A stretch of 49,776 nt of DNA from Bacillota bacterium (GTDB lineage Bacteria > Bacillota_I > Bacilli_A > RF39 > UBA660), in assembly GCA_015059375.1 (NCBI GenBank), contig SVAN01000007.1, positions 1-49,776 on the forward strand, given 5' to 3'. Below are positions 32,194 through 41,558 of the stretch, piece after piece. Position 1 is the stretch's first letter. Every line of letters begins with the position of its first letter. The translations under genes were made by a program, and so were the position numbers. Under the pieces are notes generated by a model. The model was not told where the DNA came from and made no database searches. It saw only the letters and a program-made list of their open reading frames with translations.

Positions 32194-32268
32194 TATATGT
32201 TTTTTCCAAACAAATAATTTTTATTTATTTTGCTATATAATGGTGATAAAATATTTAAAGGAGTTGTT

Positions 32269-32562
32269 ATGAAAGTTAAATATCTAAGATTAAATAAAGA
32301 AGAAAGGAAAAAAGCTAAAAATAATTTTTATCAAACCGATACTGGGAAATACGTAAGAAAGCAACTTTTTTATGCCACCATTTGTTCAATCTTATGTGTA
32401 GTGGCGTCAATATATTTAATTTATGACGCATTTGCTAATAACTTATCTTTAATGGAAAAAATTTATAGTATTTGCATTCTTATTATTGGCTTTTTTCTCT
32501 TAGTCGCAAGAAGGAAAATCTTTATAAAGAAAGTTAATGAATATGTAATTAAAACTAAATAA
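32269..32562 (+). CDS. Small two-helix membrane protein, unknown
   Basis: A 97-aa protein with a basic N-terminus (KYLRLNKEERKKAKNNFYQT) and two membrane helices (about 31-52 and 64-82) separated by a short loop. No family is recognised. ATG at 32269 follows AAAGGAG, whereas the longer in-frame start at 32230 has no ribosome site. TATAAT at 32236-32241 may be its -10. Its last codons form half of a terminator hairpin. Confidence 0.7.
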   Translation: MKVKYLRLNKEERKKAKNNFYQTDTGKYVRKQLFYATICSILCVVASIYLIYDAFANNLSLMEKIYSICILIIGFFLLVARRKIFIKKVNEYVIKTK

Positions 32563-32583
32563 TGGTTTAATTACATATTTTTT
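32541..32583 (+). terminator. Terminator overlapping the end of the small membrane gene
   Basis: A perfect 13-bp stem ATATGTAATTAAA (32541-32553) with TTTAATTACATAT (32566-32578) is followed by T. The left arm codes for the last residues of the protein. Confidence 0.88.
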
Positions 32584-32586
32584 AAT

Positions 32587-32925
32587 ATGGGAAATAATAT
32601 TAAAGAATTGGAAATTGAAAATATTATTTGGTTGATATATATTTTTATATCAATTTTGGCGATTGTATCAAACTTTTATGAAAAAAGGTTTTATCATTTT
32701 CGCACTTTTCAAGACAAACAAAAATATAGATATCTAAATATTACTATTTTTGTCATAGCAATTATTATTTATCTATATTTTTTATATCGAAATCTTAAAC
32801 ACGTTAATAATGGAAACTATTCTTTCTTAGCAGTTTTTGCTTCGGTATTATTTTTAATTGCTGGAATAATCACCCTTTATATTGAATACCAAACAGCCCA
32901 GGACGAAGGTATTGCCATCATTTAA
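32587..32925 (+). CDS. Small three-helix membrane protein, unknown
   Basis: A 112-aa protein with three hydrophobic segments (about 13-28, 49-67 and 79-98) and a short acidic N-terminus. No family is recognised. It begins directly after a terminator, lacks a clear ribosome-binding site, and its 3' end overlaps the deacetylase gene end by 8 bp. The long open frame and coherent membrane pattern favour a real gene, but start and expression are uncertain. Confidence 0.5.
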   Translation: MGNNIKELEIENIIWLIYIFISILAIVSNFYEKRFYHFRTFQDKQKYRYLNITIFVIAIIIYLYFLYRNLKHVNNGNYSFLAVFASVLFLIAGIITLYIEYQTAQDEGIAII

Positions 32926-34117
32926 AGTCATAATACATTTCATGCAATTGTAAATTAATGCCTTTTAAATTAGCTAAATCCGTAATACTAAGTACTTGGA
33001 CATCAAGTAAATACAAAGTATCAATTAAGGCCACTGCCGCATCAATAGAGGTTTGATAAGTATCATGGAATAAAACGATCGAACCATCACTATAATTATT
33101 TAAAACATAATCAATTATATATTGAACATCTCGATAACGCCAATCATTGGTATCTAAATCCCATCTAACGAACACATTATCGATAGCATTCAAAGTCTTT
33201 TTATCATAAGCGCCATAAGGCGGCCTAGTAAGTTTGAGTTGGCCACCTCCGGTAATCTCAGATAGAATTTGATTGGAAATAGCAAATTCTTCTTTAATAA
33301 CAGCTTCACTTTGCATCGTAAAGTAAGCATGTTTATAACTATGGTATCCCACTTCACTATGGGAATCATAAACAATTTTAACTGTGTTAGCATCATTATA
33401 TAATTTATTACCTACCATAAAAAACGTAGCTGTCATCTTATAGTCTTCAAGCGCAGCAATTAATGCTTGGGTTCTTTTGCCATTAGGCCCATCATCAAAA
33501 GTAAACGATATACTAACTTTATTAGGATCATAAATAAAACCATTTTCATTTTGAACCTCAGGATTAATATGAATCGAAAATTCAAGATAATCCGCAATTT
33601 CTTTATAATACATTTTCAAATTAAAAGTTCGTTTAGTATTTATTAAATGAATTACATTATAATTAACTTCTAAATAATCATCTTGAAAGACATAAATTTT
33701 TTCAGCAGCCGATAGTAAAAGTTCAACATACTTCTGAGGATACTTTAAAAGAAGCAATTCCCTTTCTTTTTCTAAAAAATCCTTTTCACATTCATCTTTT
33801 ATCAACTCATTAATTGTAATTTCTTTTTTCTGAGAGATACTAATAAAATGACTTTCGATATTTCCTTCATTAAGATAAACAATATTACCAAATTCTCCTG
33901 CAAAAATCGTTTGTTTCTGAAGCTCACCAGCAAATGCAAACTGGCTTATAACATCATTAATATTAACCTTTTCATTAAATTCTGAATCTTTACTTAAAGA
34001 AATCGGATACATTAAATATAAAATACTTACTGCTATCACTAATAAAAAAACTATAATTTTTTCTACTTCCGTGGCTTTAATTAATTTTAATTTGAAATGA
34101 TTATCATTATTAGACAT
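32918..34117 (-). CDS. Membrane-anchored polysaccharide deacetylase (NodB domain)
   Basis: This carbohydrate esterase 4 type enzyme probably deacetylates peptidoglycan or another envelope glycan. One membrane helix (about 20-40) leads to an external region (about 50-190) and the NodB domain. It shows TFDDGP (motif 1, D208/D209), HSYKH (metal-binding H259 and H263), RPPYGAYD (motif 3) and DTNDWRYRD. The architecture recalls Bacillus PdaC, whose N-terminal part is a DUF3298-like domain; I cannot confirm that domain here. ATG at 34117 follows AAGGAAG, which favours it over the upstream ATG at 34144. Confidence 0.87.
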   Translation of the reverse strand: MSNNDNHFKLKLIKATEVEKIIVFLLVIAVSILYLMYPISLSKDSEFNEKVNINDVISQFAFAGELQKQTIFAGEFGNIVYLNEGNIESHFISISQKKEITINELIKDECEKDFLEKERELLLLKYPQKYVELLLSAAEKIYVFQDDYLEVNYNVIHLINTKRTFNLKMYYKEIADYLEFSIHINPEVQNENGFIYDPNKVSISFTFDDGPNGKRTQALIAALEDYKMTATFFMVGNKLYNDANTVKIVYDSHSEVGYHSYKHAYFTMQSEAVIKEEFAISNQILSEITGGGQLKLTRPPYGAYDKKTLNAIDNVFVRWDLDTNDWRYRDVQYIIDYVLNNYSDGSIVLFHDTYQTSIDAAVALIDTLYLLDVQVLSITDLANLKGINLQLHEMYYDFK

Positions 34118-34169
34118 ACTTTGATACTTCCTTATATCTATCATATCAAATTAAATAATAAACTTCAAT

Positions 34170-34877
34170 TTATCTACGATGATTAAAAAAATAAATTAAA
34201 GAAACTAGCAATATGATTATAAAACCAGCGATAATTAATATCGCCATCCATAAAGGCAAATATTCTTTAATATAAAACCAATTATTAAAATTCCATATCA
34301 AACATGGAATATAATACCAATATGACCAGTTACGACTGATTACTAATGTTTTTAAGTACTCAGAAGCAAAGAAAATAAGGTAAATTCCTATTAGCGTAAG
34401 ATTTCCCTTTTTTGTTATTGTCCCGATTAACATACAAAGTAAATTTAGTGAAATAAGCATTGGTAAACATTTTCCAAAACTAATAAAAATATCGCCTAGA
34501 ATCCTTATGTTTCGTAAAACATCACCACTTAAAAGAAAAGAAAGGTCATAGGAAAACAAAAAAGAGCAAAGAAATAAGCCAAAAAGATATAATAGTAAAA
34601 CAATTATTTTCCCAACAATCGCATTTACGGAAGAAAGGTCATTTATCGTTCCATATGCATACTCATCAGTTATTAAAACACAGGCATAGTATAGCCCTAA
34701 TACTAAATATAAAAGAAGGTATTCATTTATAAAATTATTATAAAGCAAAAGAATCTCCCCATCTAAAAGATAAAGAATATTAACTAATAAACTATAAAGA
34801 AAGGCCCAAAATAATGAGAAATATATGAATTTACTACAAATTAATTTATATGATTCACTTGCTAAATATTTAATCAT
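34170..34877 (-). CDS. ABC transporter permease (ABC-2 type)
   Basis: A 235-aa protein with about six membrane helices and almost no hydrophilic domains, in the style of ABC-2 export permeases. It overlaps the ATPase gene by 8 bp, so the two encode one exporter. The helical pattern, with one of the first loops reading VLITDEYAYGTINDLSSV, is typical of permeases whose ATPase lies upstream. The cargo is unknown; self-protection against peptides or lipid export are both possible. Confidence 0.82.
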   Translation of the reverse strand: MIKYLASESYKLICSKFIYFSLFWAFLYSLLVNILYLLDGEILLLYNNFINEYLLLYLVLGLYYACVLITDEYAYGTINDLSSVNAIVGKIIVLLLYLFGLFLCSFLFSYDLSFLLSGDVLRNIRILGDIFISFGKCLPMLISLNLLCMLIGTITKKGNLTLIGIYLIFFASEYLKTLVISRNWSYWYYIPCLIWNFNNWFYIKEYLPLWMAILIIAGFIIILLVSLIYFFNHRR

Positions 34878-35535
34878 GTTGACCTTTCAAAAAAACATTT
34901 TCAATTTTACCTAAGTATGGGCCTTTATTAGCGTATAAATCAAATTCTAAAATCTTCCCCTCATTATTCAGAATCAATAATTTATTACAATACATATCGA
35001 GCTCGTGTAAAATATGGCTTGAAATAACGATTGTTTTACCAAGTGACTTTAAGAATTTAATAATATGACGAAATTCACTTATTTTCTTAGCATCTAGTCC
35101 ATTTAACGGCTCATCAAAAAGATAAATGTCACTAGATTTGAGCAAGCATTTTGCGATTCCTAGCCGTTCTTTCATTCCTAAAGAATACTTTTGATATTTA
35201 ATATTCTTATCTTTTGTTAGGCCCACCATAGCTAAAGCTTCTTCCAAAGATAGCAAAGATTTTCCAGGTAATTTAGAAAAATACGCAAGATTTTGGTAAC
35301 CTGTTAAATAAGGATAAAACGCTGGCTTTTCAATTAAGAAACTGACCGTATAATCCCTATTAAAAATATTTTCTTTAGTTAATTTGGCTAATATTTTTAG
35401 AAGGGTTGTTTTACCAACCCCATTGTATCCTACTAACGCCACAACGTCTCCCTTTTTAATCTCAAAGCTAATATTATTTAAAATCATCTTTTTGCCATAA
35501 TAAAAAGATAAATTTTCACAAGAAAAATTTTCCAT
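34870..35535 (-). CDS. ABC transporter ATP-binding protein
   Basis: A 221-aa ATPase with Walker A GYNGVGKTT (about 37-45), a Q-loop-like region, the signature YSLGMKERLGIA, Walker B DIYLFDEP and the switch histidine in ISSHILHEL. Its similarity is to the BcrA/LanF type of exporter ATPases. The start follows AAAGGACAAA. It pairs with the downstream permease gene (8-bp overlap). Confidence 0.92.
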   Translation of the reverse strand: MENFSCENLSFYYGKKMILNNISFEIKKGDVVALVGYNGVGKTTLLKILAKLTKENIFNRDYTVSFLIEKPAFYPYLTGYQNLAYFSKLPGKSLLSLEEALAMVGLTKDKNIKYQKYSLGMKERLGIAKCLLKSSDIYLFDEPLNGLDAKKISEFRHIIKFLKSLGKTIVISSHILHELDMYCNKLLILNNEGKILEFDLYANKGPYLGKIENVFLKGQHD

Positions 35536-35579
35536 TTTGTCCTTTCCAATTTATCTTCTTCTATCTTATATATTACAGA

Positions 35580-38132
35580 TTACTTCCCAATTTCCTTTTT
35601 ATTTTGACTATATTTTTCTTTCAAATTATATAAAACATTTAGCGCTTCGATTGGAGTTAAATTAAGAGGGTCAATATCAGCAAAAATGTCTTCTGTCTTT
35701 ATCGGTTTAGGATCTAAATCTAATGCTAATTGCACATTGTTTGTCTTCGTCTTCGCAGCATTATTTTCATAGCCTTCGAGGATTTCGCCTGCTCTTTTTA
35801 TTAAAGAATCTGGCATATTTGCTAATGATGCTACGTGAATTCCATAACTTTTATCAACCGAGCCATTTTTGATTTTATGAAGAAAAACTAATTTATCATC
35901 TTCCATAGTGGCATCAACATGCACATTTTTAATTGAACGATATTTTTGATCTAATGAAGTTATTTCGTGATAATGGGTAGAAAAAAGCGTTTTACATTTA
36001 ATATTTTCACTAACATATTCCAAAATTGCTTGAGCTAAACTAATCCCATCATATGTTGCGGTTCCTCTGCCAAGTTCATCAAAAATTATTAAACTATCCT
36101 TTGTTGCATTTAATATAGCATTATTTGCTTCCATCATCTCGACCATAAAAGTACTTTGACCAGCTACTAAATCATCAGATGCTCCAATTCTTGTAAAAAT
36201 CTTATCAATAATTGGTAGATTGGCTTCTTTGCAAGGAACAAATGAGCCAATTTGCGCCATTACAATCGTTATTGCTACTTGACGCATATATGTTGATTTA
36301 CCACTCATATTTGGGCCGGTAATAAGCAATGTTGATGTATTTTCATCCATTACGCAGTCATTATCAACGTATTCTTCGTTTGATACCGCTTCCACTACTG
36401 GATGCCGCCCTCCAACGATTTTTAAAACATGTTCATTATTTAATTTGGGGCGGACAAGATTATAATCATCAGTTATTGTAGAAAATGATGCAATAACATC
36501 AATTTCGCTTAATTCGTCCGCGGTTTTCCGAACATCCAAAATATAGGCTTTCACTTTATCTTTAATGTCAATAAATAGTTCATATTCTAAATCAATAATC
36601 TTTTCCTCTGCATTTAAAATTAATGATTCTTTTTCCTTTAATTCTGGCGAAATAAATCTCTCACAATTTGCGAGTGTTTGCCGACGCTCCCAACCAAAAT
36701 TTTCTTTCACTTCGCTTGCTTGGCCTTTAGATATTTCAATATAATAACCAAAAACTTTGTTAAAACCAATTTTGAGATTTTTAATTCCGGTCTCTTCCTT
36801 AACTTTAGCTTCGAAACCGGCTACATAGTCTTTTCCGCCCGCTCTAATTAACTTAAGTTCATCAAGATTTTGATTATATCCAGCTTTAATCATCCCGCCT
36901 TCTTTAACCCCAACCGGAGCATCTTCACTAATAGCCGATTCTAAAAGATTAAATAAATCATTAAATGTATCAATCTGGTAATCAAATCCTAACTTTTCAA
37001 TTATTTCCTTAATTTTAGGCAAAGTTCCTAGGCTTTTCTTTAATTGCAACAAATCTCTTCCATTAAGATTTCCGTTGGTAATCTTCCCAGTTAATCTTTC
37101 AATATCATATACTTGATCTAGTAAATCTCTAAGCTCGTCTTTTAAAATGAATTCTTCATTAAGCTTTTCGATTTTATCATACCGCGAATTCAATACCTTA
37201 ATATTTTTAATTGGATTAATAATCCATTCTTTAAGTTTTCGAGAACCCATTGCCGTTTTACATTTGTCTAAAAGCCAAATTAAAGAAAACTGCCGTTCCT
37301 TATTTCTAAGGGTCTCCACTAATTCTAAATTACGAATAGCATGAACATCCATCTGTAAATAATCATTACGATTAATAAGTTGAAGTTCTTGAACACCAGA
37401 TAAATCCTTTAATTCAATATTAATTAAGTAATAATATAAATGTTTAACCCCCAGCTTTACTCTAGCATCAGAAACTTTAGTAAATAATGAATCGGATACA
37501 TTATCATAAAGATTATTATTTATATTCACTTCTATATTATATCTGGTCTTCAATAGGTCAATTAGATTGGTTTCAACATTATCCTTTAAAACAATTTCCT
37601 TGATTTGATAATGCAGAATTTCATTAACTAGTTTTTGCAATTCTTTATTTAAGCTAATACTCATTAATTTTCCAGTCGATATATCTAAGATTGTTAAAAC
37701 ATAAATATCTGGATAAGTTAAAAGCGATGCAATATATGAAGCACTAAAACTATCAAGTAATTCAAGATCTGCGATTGTTCCTTTGCTTATAACGTCAGTA
37801 ACTCCTCTTTTAACCATTCCTTTAACATTTTTCGCATCTTCAAGTTGTTCGCAAATAGCTACTCGATAGCCTTTATTAACTAATTTTTCAATATACCCTT
37901 TAACTGAATGATATGGCACACCACACATTGGAACTCGCTCTTCAAGCCCACCTACACGTCCGGTTAGCGTTAGTTCAAGTTCTTTTGATGCTGTTATTCC
38001 ATCTTCAAAAAAGAGCTCATAAAAATCCCCAAGACGATAAAATAATAACTCGTCTTGATACATATCTTTTATTTCCATGTATTGAGCCATCATCGGACTC
38101 AATTTACTTCTATCTACTTCACTTCTTCTCAT
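35580..38132 (-). CDS. mutS: DNA mismatch repair protein MutS
   Basis: MutS binds mismatches and starts repair with MutL. The mismatch-binding F-x-E motif lies in RLGDFYELFFEDG near residue 36. Walker A is GPNMSGKSTYMRQ and Walker B IIFDELGRGTATYDG, followed by TLFSTHYHEIT. Its 850 aa is normal for MutS1. A short C-terminal tail (SQNKKEIGK) replaces the longer tetramer domain of some species. mutL is not in the window. It starts 3 bp from the stop of the gene at 38135, so both are probably one transcript. Confidence 0.97.
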   Translation of the reverse strand: MRRSEVDRSKLSPMMAQYMEIKDMYQDELLFYRLGDFYELFFEDGITASKELELTLTGRVGGLEERVPMCGVPYHSVKGYIEKLVNKGYRVAICEQLEDAKNVKGMVKRGVTDVISKGTIADLELLDSFSASYIASLLTYPDIYVLTILDISTGKLMSISLNKELQKLVNEILHYQIKEIVLKDNVETNLIDLLKTRYNIEVNINNNLYDNVSDSLFTKVSDARVKLGVKHLYYYLINIELKDLSGVQELQLINRNDYLQMDVHAIRNLELVETLRNKERQFSLIWLLDKCKTAMGSRKLKEWIINPIKNIKVLNSRYDKIEKLNEEFILKDELRDLLDQVYDIERLTGKITNGNLNGRDLLQLKKSLGTLPKIKEIIEKLGFDYQIDTFNDLFNLLESAISEDAPVGVKEGGMIKAGYNQNLDELKLIRAGGKDYVAGFEAKVKEETGIKNLKIGFNKVFGYYIEISKGQASEVKENFGWERRQTLANCERFISPELKEKESLILNAEEKIIDLEYELFIDIKDKVKAYILDVRKTADELSEIDVIASFSTITDDYNLVRPKLNNEHVLKIVGGRHPVVEAVSNEEYVDNDCVMDENTSTLLITGPNMSGKSTYMRQVAITIVMAQIGSFVPCKEANLPIIDKIFTRIGASDDLVAGQSTFMVEMMEANNAILNATKDSLIIFDELGRGTATYDGISLAQAILEYVSENIKCKTLFSTHYHEITSLDQKYRSIKNVHVDATMEDDKLVFLHKIKNGSVDKSYGIHVASLANMPDSLIKRAGEILEGYENNAAKTKTNNVQLALDLDPKPIKTEDIFADIDPLNLTPIEALNVLYNLKEKYSQNKKEIGK

Positions 38133-38134
38133 AA

Positions 38135-39046
38135 TTATCTCTTGTTTACTATTTCTTTCTCATCTAACATCCATAATGGATTAATTTTATTTAAAACATG
38201 TATCTCTTCATTTTTCATTGCTTTTCGATTACTTTCCCGGACTTTTTGACTATCTACTAGATAATTAAAGTACCATAAAAAATAATGTAATTCTTCAGCA
38301 TCTTTAGGTAAATCATATACTCCCGAAGTAATAGCTCGATTAACAATCTGACTAATAATTAAGTTTGATTTAACCATTTGCCCTTGGGCAACGGCATTTT
38401 CATATAAATCAGCATACATTAATCTTATTAAATACGAACGGTACATAATAAGGAGGTTAAGTTGTTTTACTATTTCAGGATTGCCACTCATTATAATTTT
38501 TTTATCAAGAATATTGACAAATGTCTCCGATGGCGATAGCCCTAATGTTTTTGCAAAATCAGTTATGATAGGATAAACACCTTTAAAAGCATCGCGTAAA
38601 AGATTAGCTAAAAATTGAATTTGTAAACTTGGTTCATATTTTAGCAATAGTCCATAAGATTCATCTTCCGGGTTTTTTCGTTCTTTTGGACTTTCTAAAA
38701 ATGTGTAAAAAGACTTAATAAGTTCATTTGCAAAATGCTCATTTTCACTGAAAAACAACATTATTTCATCGACAGAGCTATTACTAAAATAACGGATTAA
38801 AGCATTATCGCGATTATAATTATACTTAATATAATTTCGGACTAACAGCAAAATTACTTCGTTTTTTTTAAATTCTTGATTATCTTGTAGACTTATAATT
38901 GATTGATATACATAATTAATGCAGTTACTGTCTAATAAATAATCAATATTTTCTTTCATGTAAGCATAAGGAGCTTTGATTTCTTTATAATTAATATTAT
39001 TAGCTTCATAAATTCTAGCTAATAAATATACTTCTTTAATATCCAT
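38135..39046 (-). CDS. Unknown helical protein between ylbL and mutS
   Basis: I do not recognise this 303-aa protein. It has no signal or membrane segment and seems all-helical. The stretch KTLGLSPSETFVNILDKKI might be a short conserved site. ATG at 39046 follows AAAGGGAGTGG; the upstream TTG at 39070 is less likely. It starts 49 bp after ylbL and ends 3 bp before mutS, so it belongs to that run. Any role in mismatch repair is only suggested by position. Confidence 0.75.
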   Translation of the reverse strand: MDIKEVYLLARIYEANNINYKEIKAPYAYMKENIDYLLDSNCINYVYQSIISLQDNQEFKKNEVILLLVRNYIKYNYNRDNALIRYFSNSSVDEIMLFFSENEHFANELIKSFYTFLESPKERKNPEDESYGLLLKYEPSLQIQFLANLLRDAFKGVYPIITDFAKTLGLSPSETFVNILDKKIIMSGNPEIVKQLNLLIMYRSYLIRLMYADLYENAVAQGQMVKSNLIISQIVNRAITSGVYDLPKDAEELHYFLWYFNYLVDSQKVRESNRKAMKNEEIHVLNKINPLWMLDEKEIVNKR

Positions 39047-39094
39047 CCGCAAAACCACTCCCTTTAGCAAACATTAGTATACCATATATTCTTT

Positions 39095-40117
39095 TTAGAT
39101 GCCATTTAAAAAATCTATTGCTTCATCAAAAGTTTTGACACATGCCATAGTAAAATTCATTTCAAATGTATTATAAATATTCTGGGCGTCCTCACAATTA
39201 GCTTCCGGAACTAAAAAGACATCAGCTTTTTTTCGTGCACCTAGCATTTTATATTTAATTCCGCCAATCGCACCAACGTTTCCGTCTTTATCAATCGTTC
39301 CGGTTCCGACAACTGTTTTTCCGCGTGTTAAATCTTCTGGAATTAATTGATCATACATCATTAAACTAAGCATTAAACCGCCACTCGAACCAGACTCTGA
39401 AGCTCGTGCGTTAAAATTAGTAGCTAAAGGCATTTGATAATCATATTTTTCAAAGAAAGTAATTCCGATAACTTTACGATTTTCATATTCATAAACATAA
39501 GCATACTTCTCCACCATCCCACTTTCATTTTTCACTAATAATGTTATTTTACTACCAATCTCAAAAGAGCCAATATATGCCCTTAAATCAAGAATATCTT
39601 TGCAATCTGTTCCTTCAATTTTCTCGATTTGGTCTAATTTTTCCAAATTAGTTCTAGCTTTATCGTCAATGCTTTTTACAACAATTTGCTTATTTTTAAC
39701 CGCAACAGCATATCCAGCTTTTTTAAATGCCACTAAGGTCGCAGTATTAACCGAATTTTCTAAATCCATTTGGGAAATTTTTAAATTAGTTTCATAATCT
39801 TCATCATATGTAAGACTATCTTCTTCCTTTAGAATATCCCAATTGCTAAAAACACTTGCTAAAAACAAATTTGGCAAATTACCTCTTGCAACAGTAACAT
39901 AACTCATATTATAACTACCGGTAATATCATCTCCACCTTCAACTGTAATTCTATCATTGAGGTTAATAATTCCACCCGGACGATACACAACATACGGAAG
40001 TGGATAATTACAAAGAACAATAATGATTAGCACAACAAAAAAATCCATAATAATTCTTTGATAATTTTCTTTCATAAATGCATATAATTTATCGAAATAT
40101 TTTTTCATTTTTTTCAC
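39095..40117 (-). CDS. ylbL: YlbL/SepM-type membrane Lon-family protease with PDZ domain
   Basis: An N-terminal membrane helix (about 20-37) precedes a PDZ-like region (about 115-215) and a Lon-type S16 proteolytic domain. The catalytic serine is S245 in ESGSSGGLML and the lysine K290 in GGIKYKMLGA. The family includes B. subtilis YlbL and streptococcal SepM, which process peptides outside the membrane. At 340 aa it matches. The gene is divergent from ylbJ with only 31 bp between starts; in Bacillus ylbJ, ylbK and ylbL are neighbours, so this is a rearranged form of that cluster. Confidence 0.9.
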   Translation of the reverse strand: MKKMKKYFDKLYAFMKENYQRIIMDFFVVLIIIVLCNYPLPYVVYRPGGIINLNDRITVEGGDDITGSYNMSYVTVARGNLPNLFLASVFSNWDILKEEDSLTYDEDYETNLKISQMDLENSVNTATLVAFKKAGYAVAVKNKQIVVKSIDDKARTNLEKLDQIEKIEGTDCKDILDLRAYIGSFEIGSKITLLVKNESGMVEKYAYVYEYENRKVIGITFFEKYDYQMPLATNFNARASESGSSGGLMLSLMMYDQLIPEDLTRGKTVVGTGTIDKDGNVGAIGGIKYKMLGARKKADVFLVPEANCEDAQNIYNTFEMNFTMACVKTFDEAIDFLNGI

Positions 40118-40124
40118 CTTATTA

Positions 40125-40133
40125 ATTATAACA
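40125..40133 (-). promoter_or_regulatory. Extended -10 promoter of ylbL
   Basis: On the minus strand TGTTATAAT lies inside the 31-bp gap between the divergent ylbL and ylbJ start codons. Its -35 region would fall in ylbJ coding DNA. Confidence 0.5.
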
Positions 40134-40148
40134 AACTACGGAGATTTT

Positions 40149-41018
40149 ATGAATAAAAAATATGTGAATTTCATCTTACTTAGTGGCGTTTTAATGATAA
40201 TTATTTTCGCTTTTGAAAAAAGCCAAATTATTGCTCTATCAGTTACAAATAGCTTTAATATCTTTATTACGCGAATTTTTCCTTTTCTATTTATTATGAT
40301 GGTCTGCAACAATCTTTTAACTTCCTTAAACTTTCCCTATTATTTAAGCAAGCTATTTCCCCACCCATATATTTATCTTTTTATTATGTCATTATTATCA
40401 GGTAGTCCGATAAATGCTGTTTTAATCAATTCTTTTATTAATCAAAAAATATTAACTCCAAAAGAAGGTAGTATTGCTCTTACATTTTCAACTTTAAATA
40501 ATCCTTTATTTTTATTAAGTTATTTTAAACTAATTTTTCTTAATCAAATTACAATCATTAAACTCTTTTTAATAATTTACCTTTCTAATTTTACTATCCT
40601 CATTTGGGCAATAAGCAAAAATCCCAAACTAAAATATCAAGCACCTATTAACCCAATAAATATTCAAAAATCTTTGATTTTTGCAATAACTAGTTCAATT
40701 AAAAATCTGATTAATATTTTGGCAATTATTACATTTTTTAAATTAATATCTGATCTTTTTATTCCTCGAGATTCTAGTTACACAATTTTAATCAAAGGCC
40801 TTATTGAACTAACTCAAGGATTAAATGCTTTACCACAATTATTATTAACAACCACAATAAAAGAATTACTGGTAATCGTAATTCTTTTATTCGCTGGTTT
40901 TTCAATTCACATTCAGATATCCAATATTTTAGCAAATCATCCGATTAATTATAAATATTTTTATTTATCTCGGCTAATCTTATGTATCTTTGGAGTAATT
41001 ATAGTTCTTAGTACATAA
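40149..41018 (+). CDS. ylbJ: YlbJ-like sporulation integral membrane protein
   Basis: A 289-aa polytopic membrane protein with about eight helices. It fits the YlbJ group of the nucleoside-recognition (Gate) family: RIFPFLFIMMV and LLSGSPINAVLIN look like the two Gate repeats, and the second half repeats the pattern around GFSIHIQI. In Bacillus, YlbJ is needed for spore cortex formation and heat resistance. The start follows ACGGAG. It is the divergent neighbour of ylbL, which supports the name. Its end overlaps the downstream pilin gene by 11 bp, tail to tail. Confidence 0.8.
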   Translation: MNKKYVNFILLSGVLMIIIFAFEKSQIIALSVTNSFNIFITRIFPFLFIMMVCNNLLTSLNFPYYLSKLFPHPYIYLFIMSLLSGSPINAVLINSFINQKILTPKEGSIALTFSTLNNPLFLLSYFKLIFLNQITIIKLFLIIYLSNFTILIWAISKNPKLKYQAPINPINIQKSLIFAITSSIKNLINILAIITFFKLISDLFIPRDSSYTILIKGLIELTQGLNALPQLLLTTTIKELLVIVILLFAGFSIHIQISNILANHPINYKYFYLSRLILCIFGVIIVLST

Positions 41019-41547
41019 CTGAGAAAACAAGATCATCGATTGTATTATTGTTATCAATTAATCTTCCGTTATGATAATATATCATATTATTTGTATTTTT
41101 GGTATAGACTTCAATATTACATTCATGAAGAGTCTTATCATAAGTTCGAACAATTTCACATTTCGGCGTTGTCGATAGCGTTCCTCCTTTAATATTCCAT
41201 TTATTTAAAATGGTAGATCCCTTCGCAAATTCTAAAATAGTATATTTTCCTTCACCATCAGCAAGAACCTGTAAAGTGTATATAACACTGCCCCCAACTG
41301 CAGACCGGAAATAAATTTTATTACCAGAGTAATTAACAGATTTAATATTTACATCCGAAGCAATTGTAGTTTCAATCTTATCAATTATTTCAATTCTTTG
41401 TTCTTGATTAACTGACGCAAAATAATCATTATCTTTTTGAAAATTTACATCCGAAAGAAGTTGATACATAAAAATCATAATTACAGATATTAAGGCTACA
41501 CTTACAATTAATTCAATAATGGAAATCCCTTTATTATTTAGTTTCAT
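41008..41547 (-). CDS. Type IV pilin-like (pseudopilin) protein
   Basis: A 179-aa protein with a prepilin signature: MKLNNKG, then ISIIELIVSVALISVIMIF, with Glu at position +5 of the predicted mature protein and a 20-residue hydrophobic helix. The remainder is a beta-rich external domain, with two cysteines near the end (TPKCEIV and HECNIEV). It is the last of three genes in a row with prepilin-like N-termini. A prepilin peptidase (PilD type) is required, but none lies in the window. Confidence 0.85.
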   Translation of the reverse strand: MKLNNKGISIIELIVSVALISVIMIFMYQLLSDVNFQKDNDYFASVNQEQRIEIIDKIETTIASDVNIKSVNYSGNKIYFRSAVGGSVIYTLQVLADGEGKYTILEFAKGSTILNKWNIKGGTLSTTPKCEIVRTYDKTLHECNIEVYTKNTNNMIYYHNGRLIDNNNTIDDLVFSVMY

Positions 41548-41558
41548 GTTTCTCCTTT

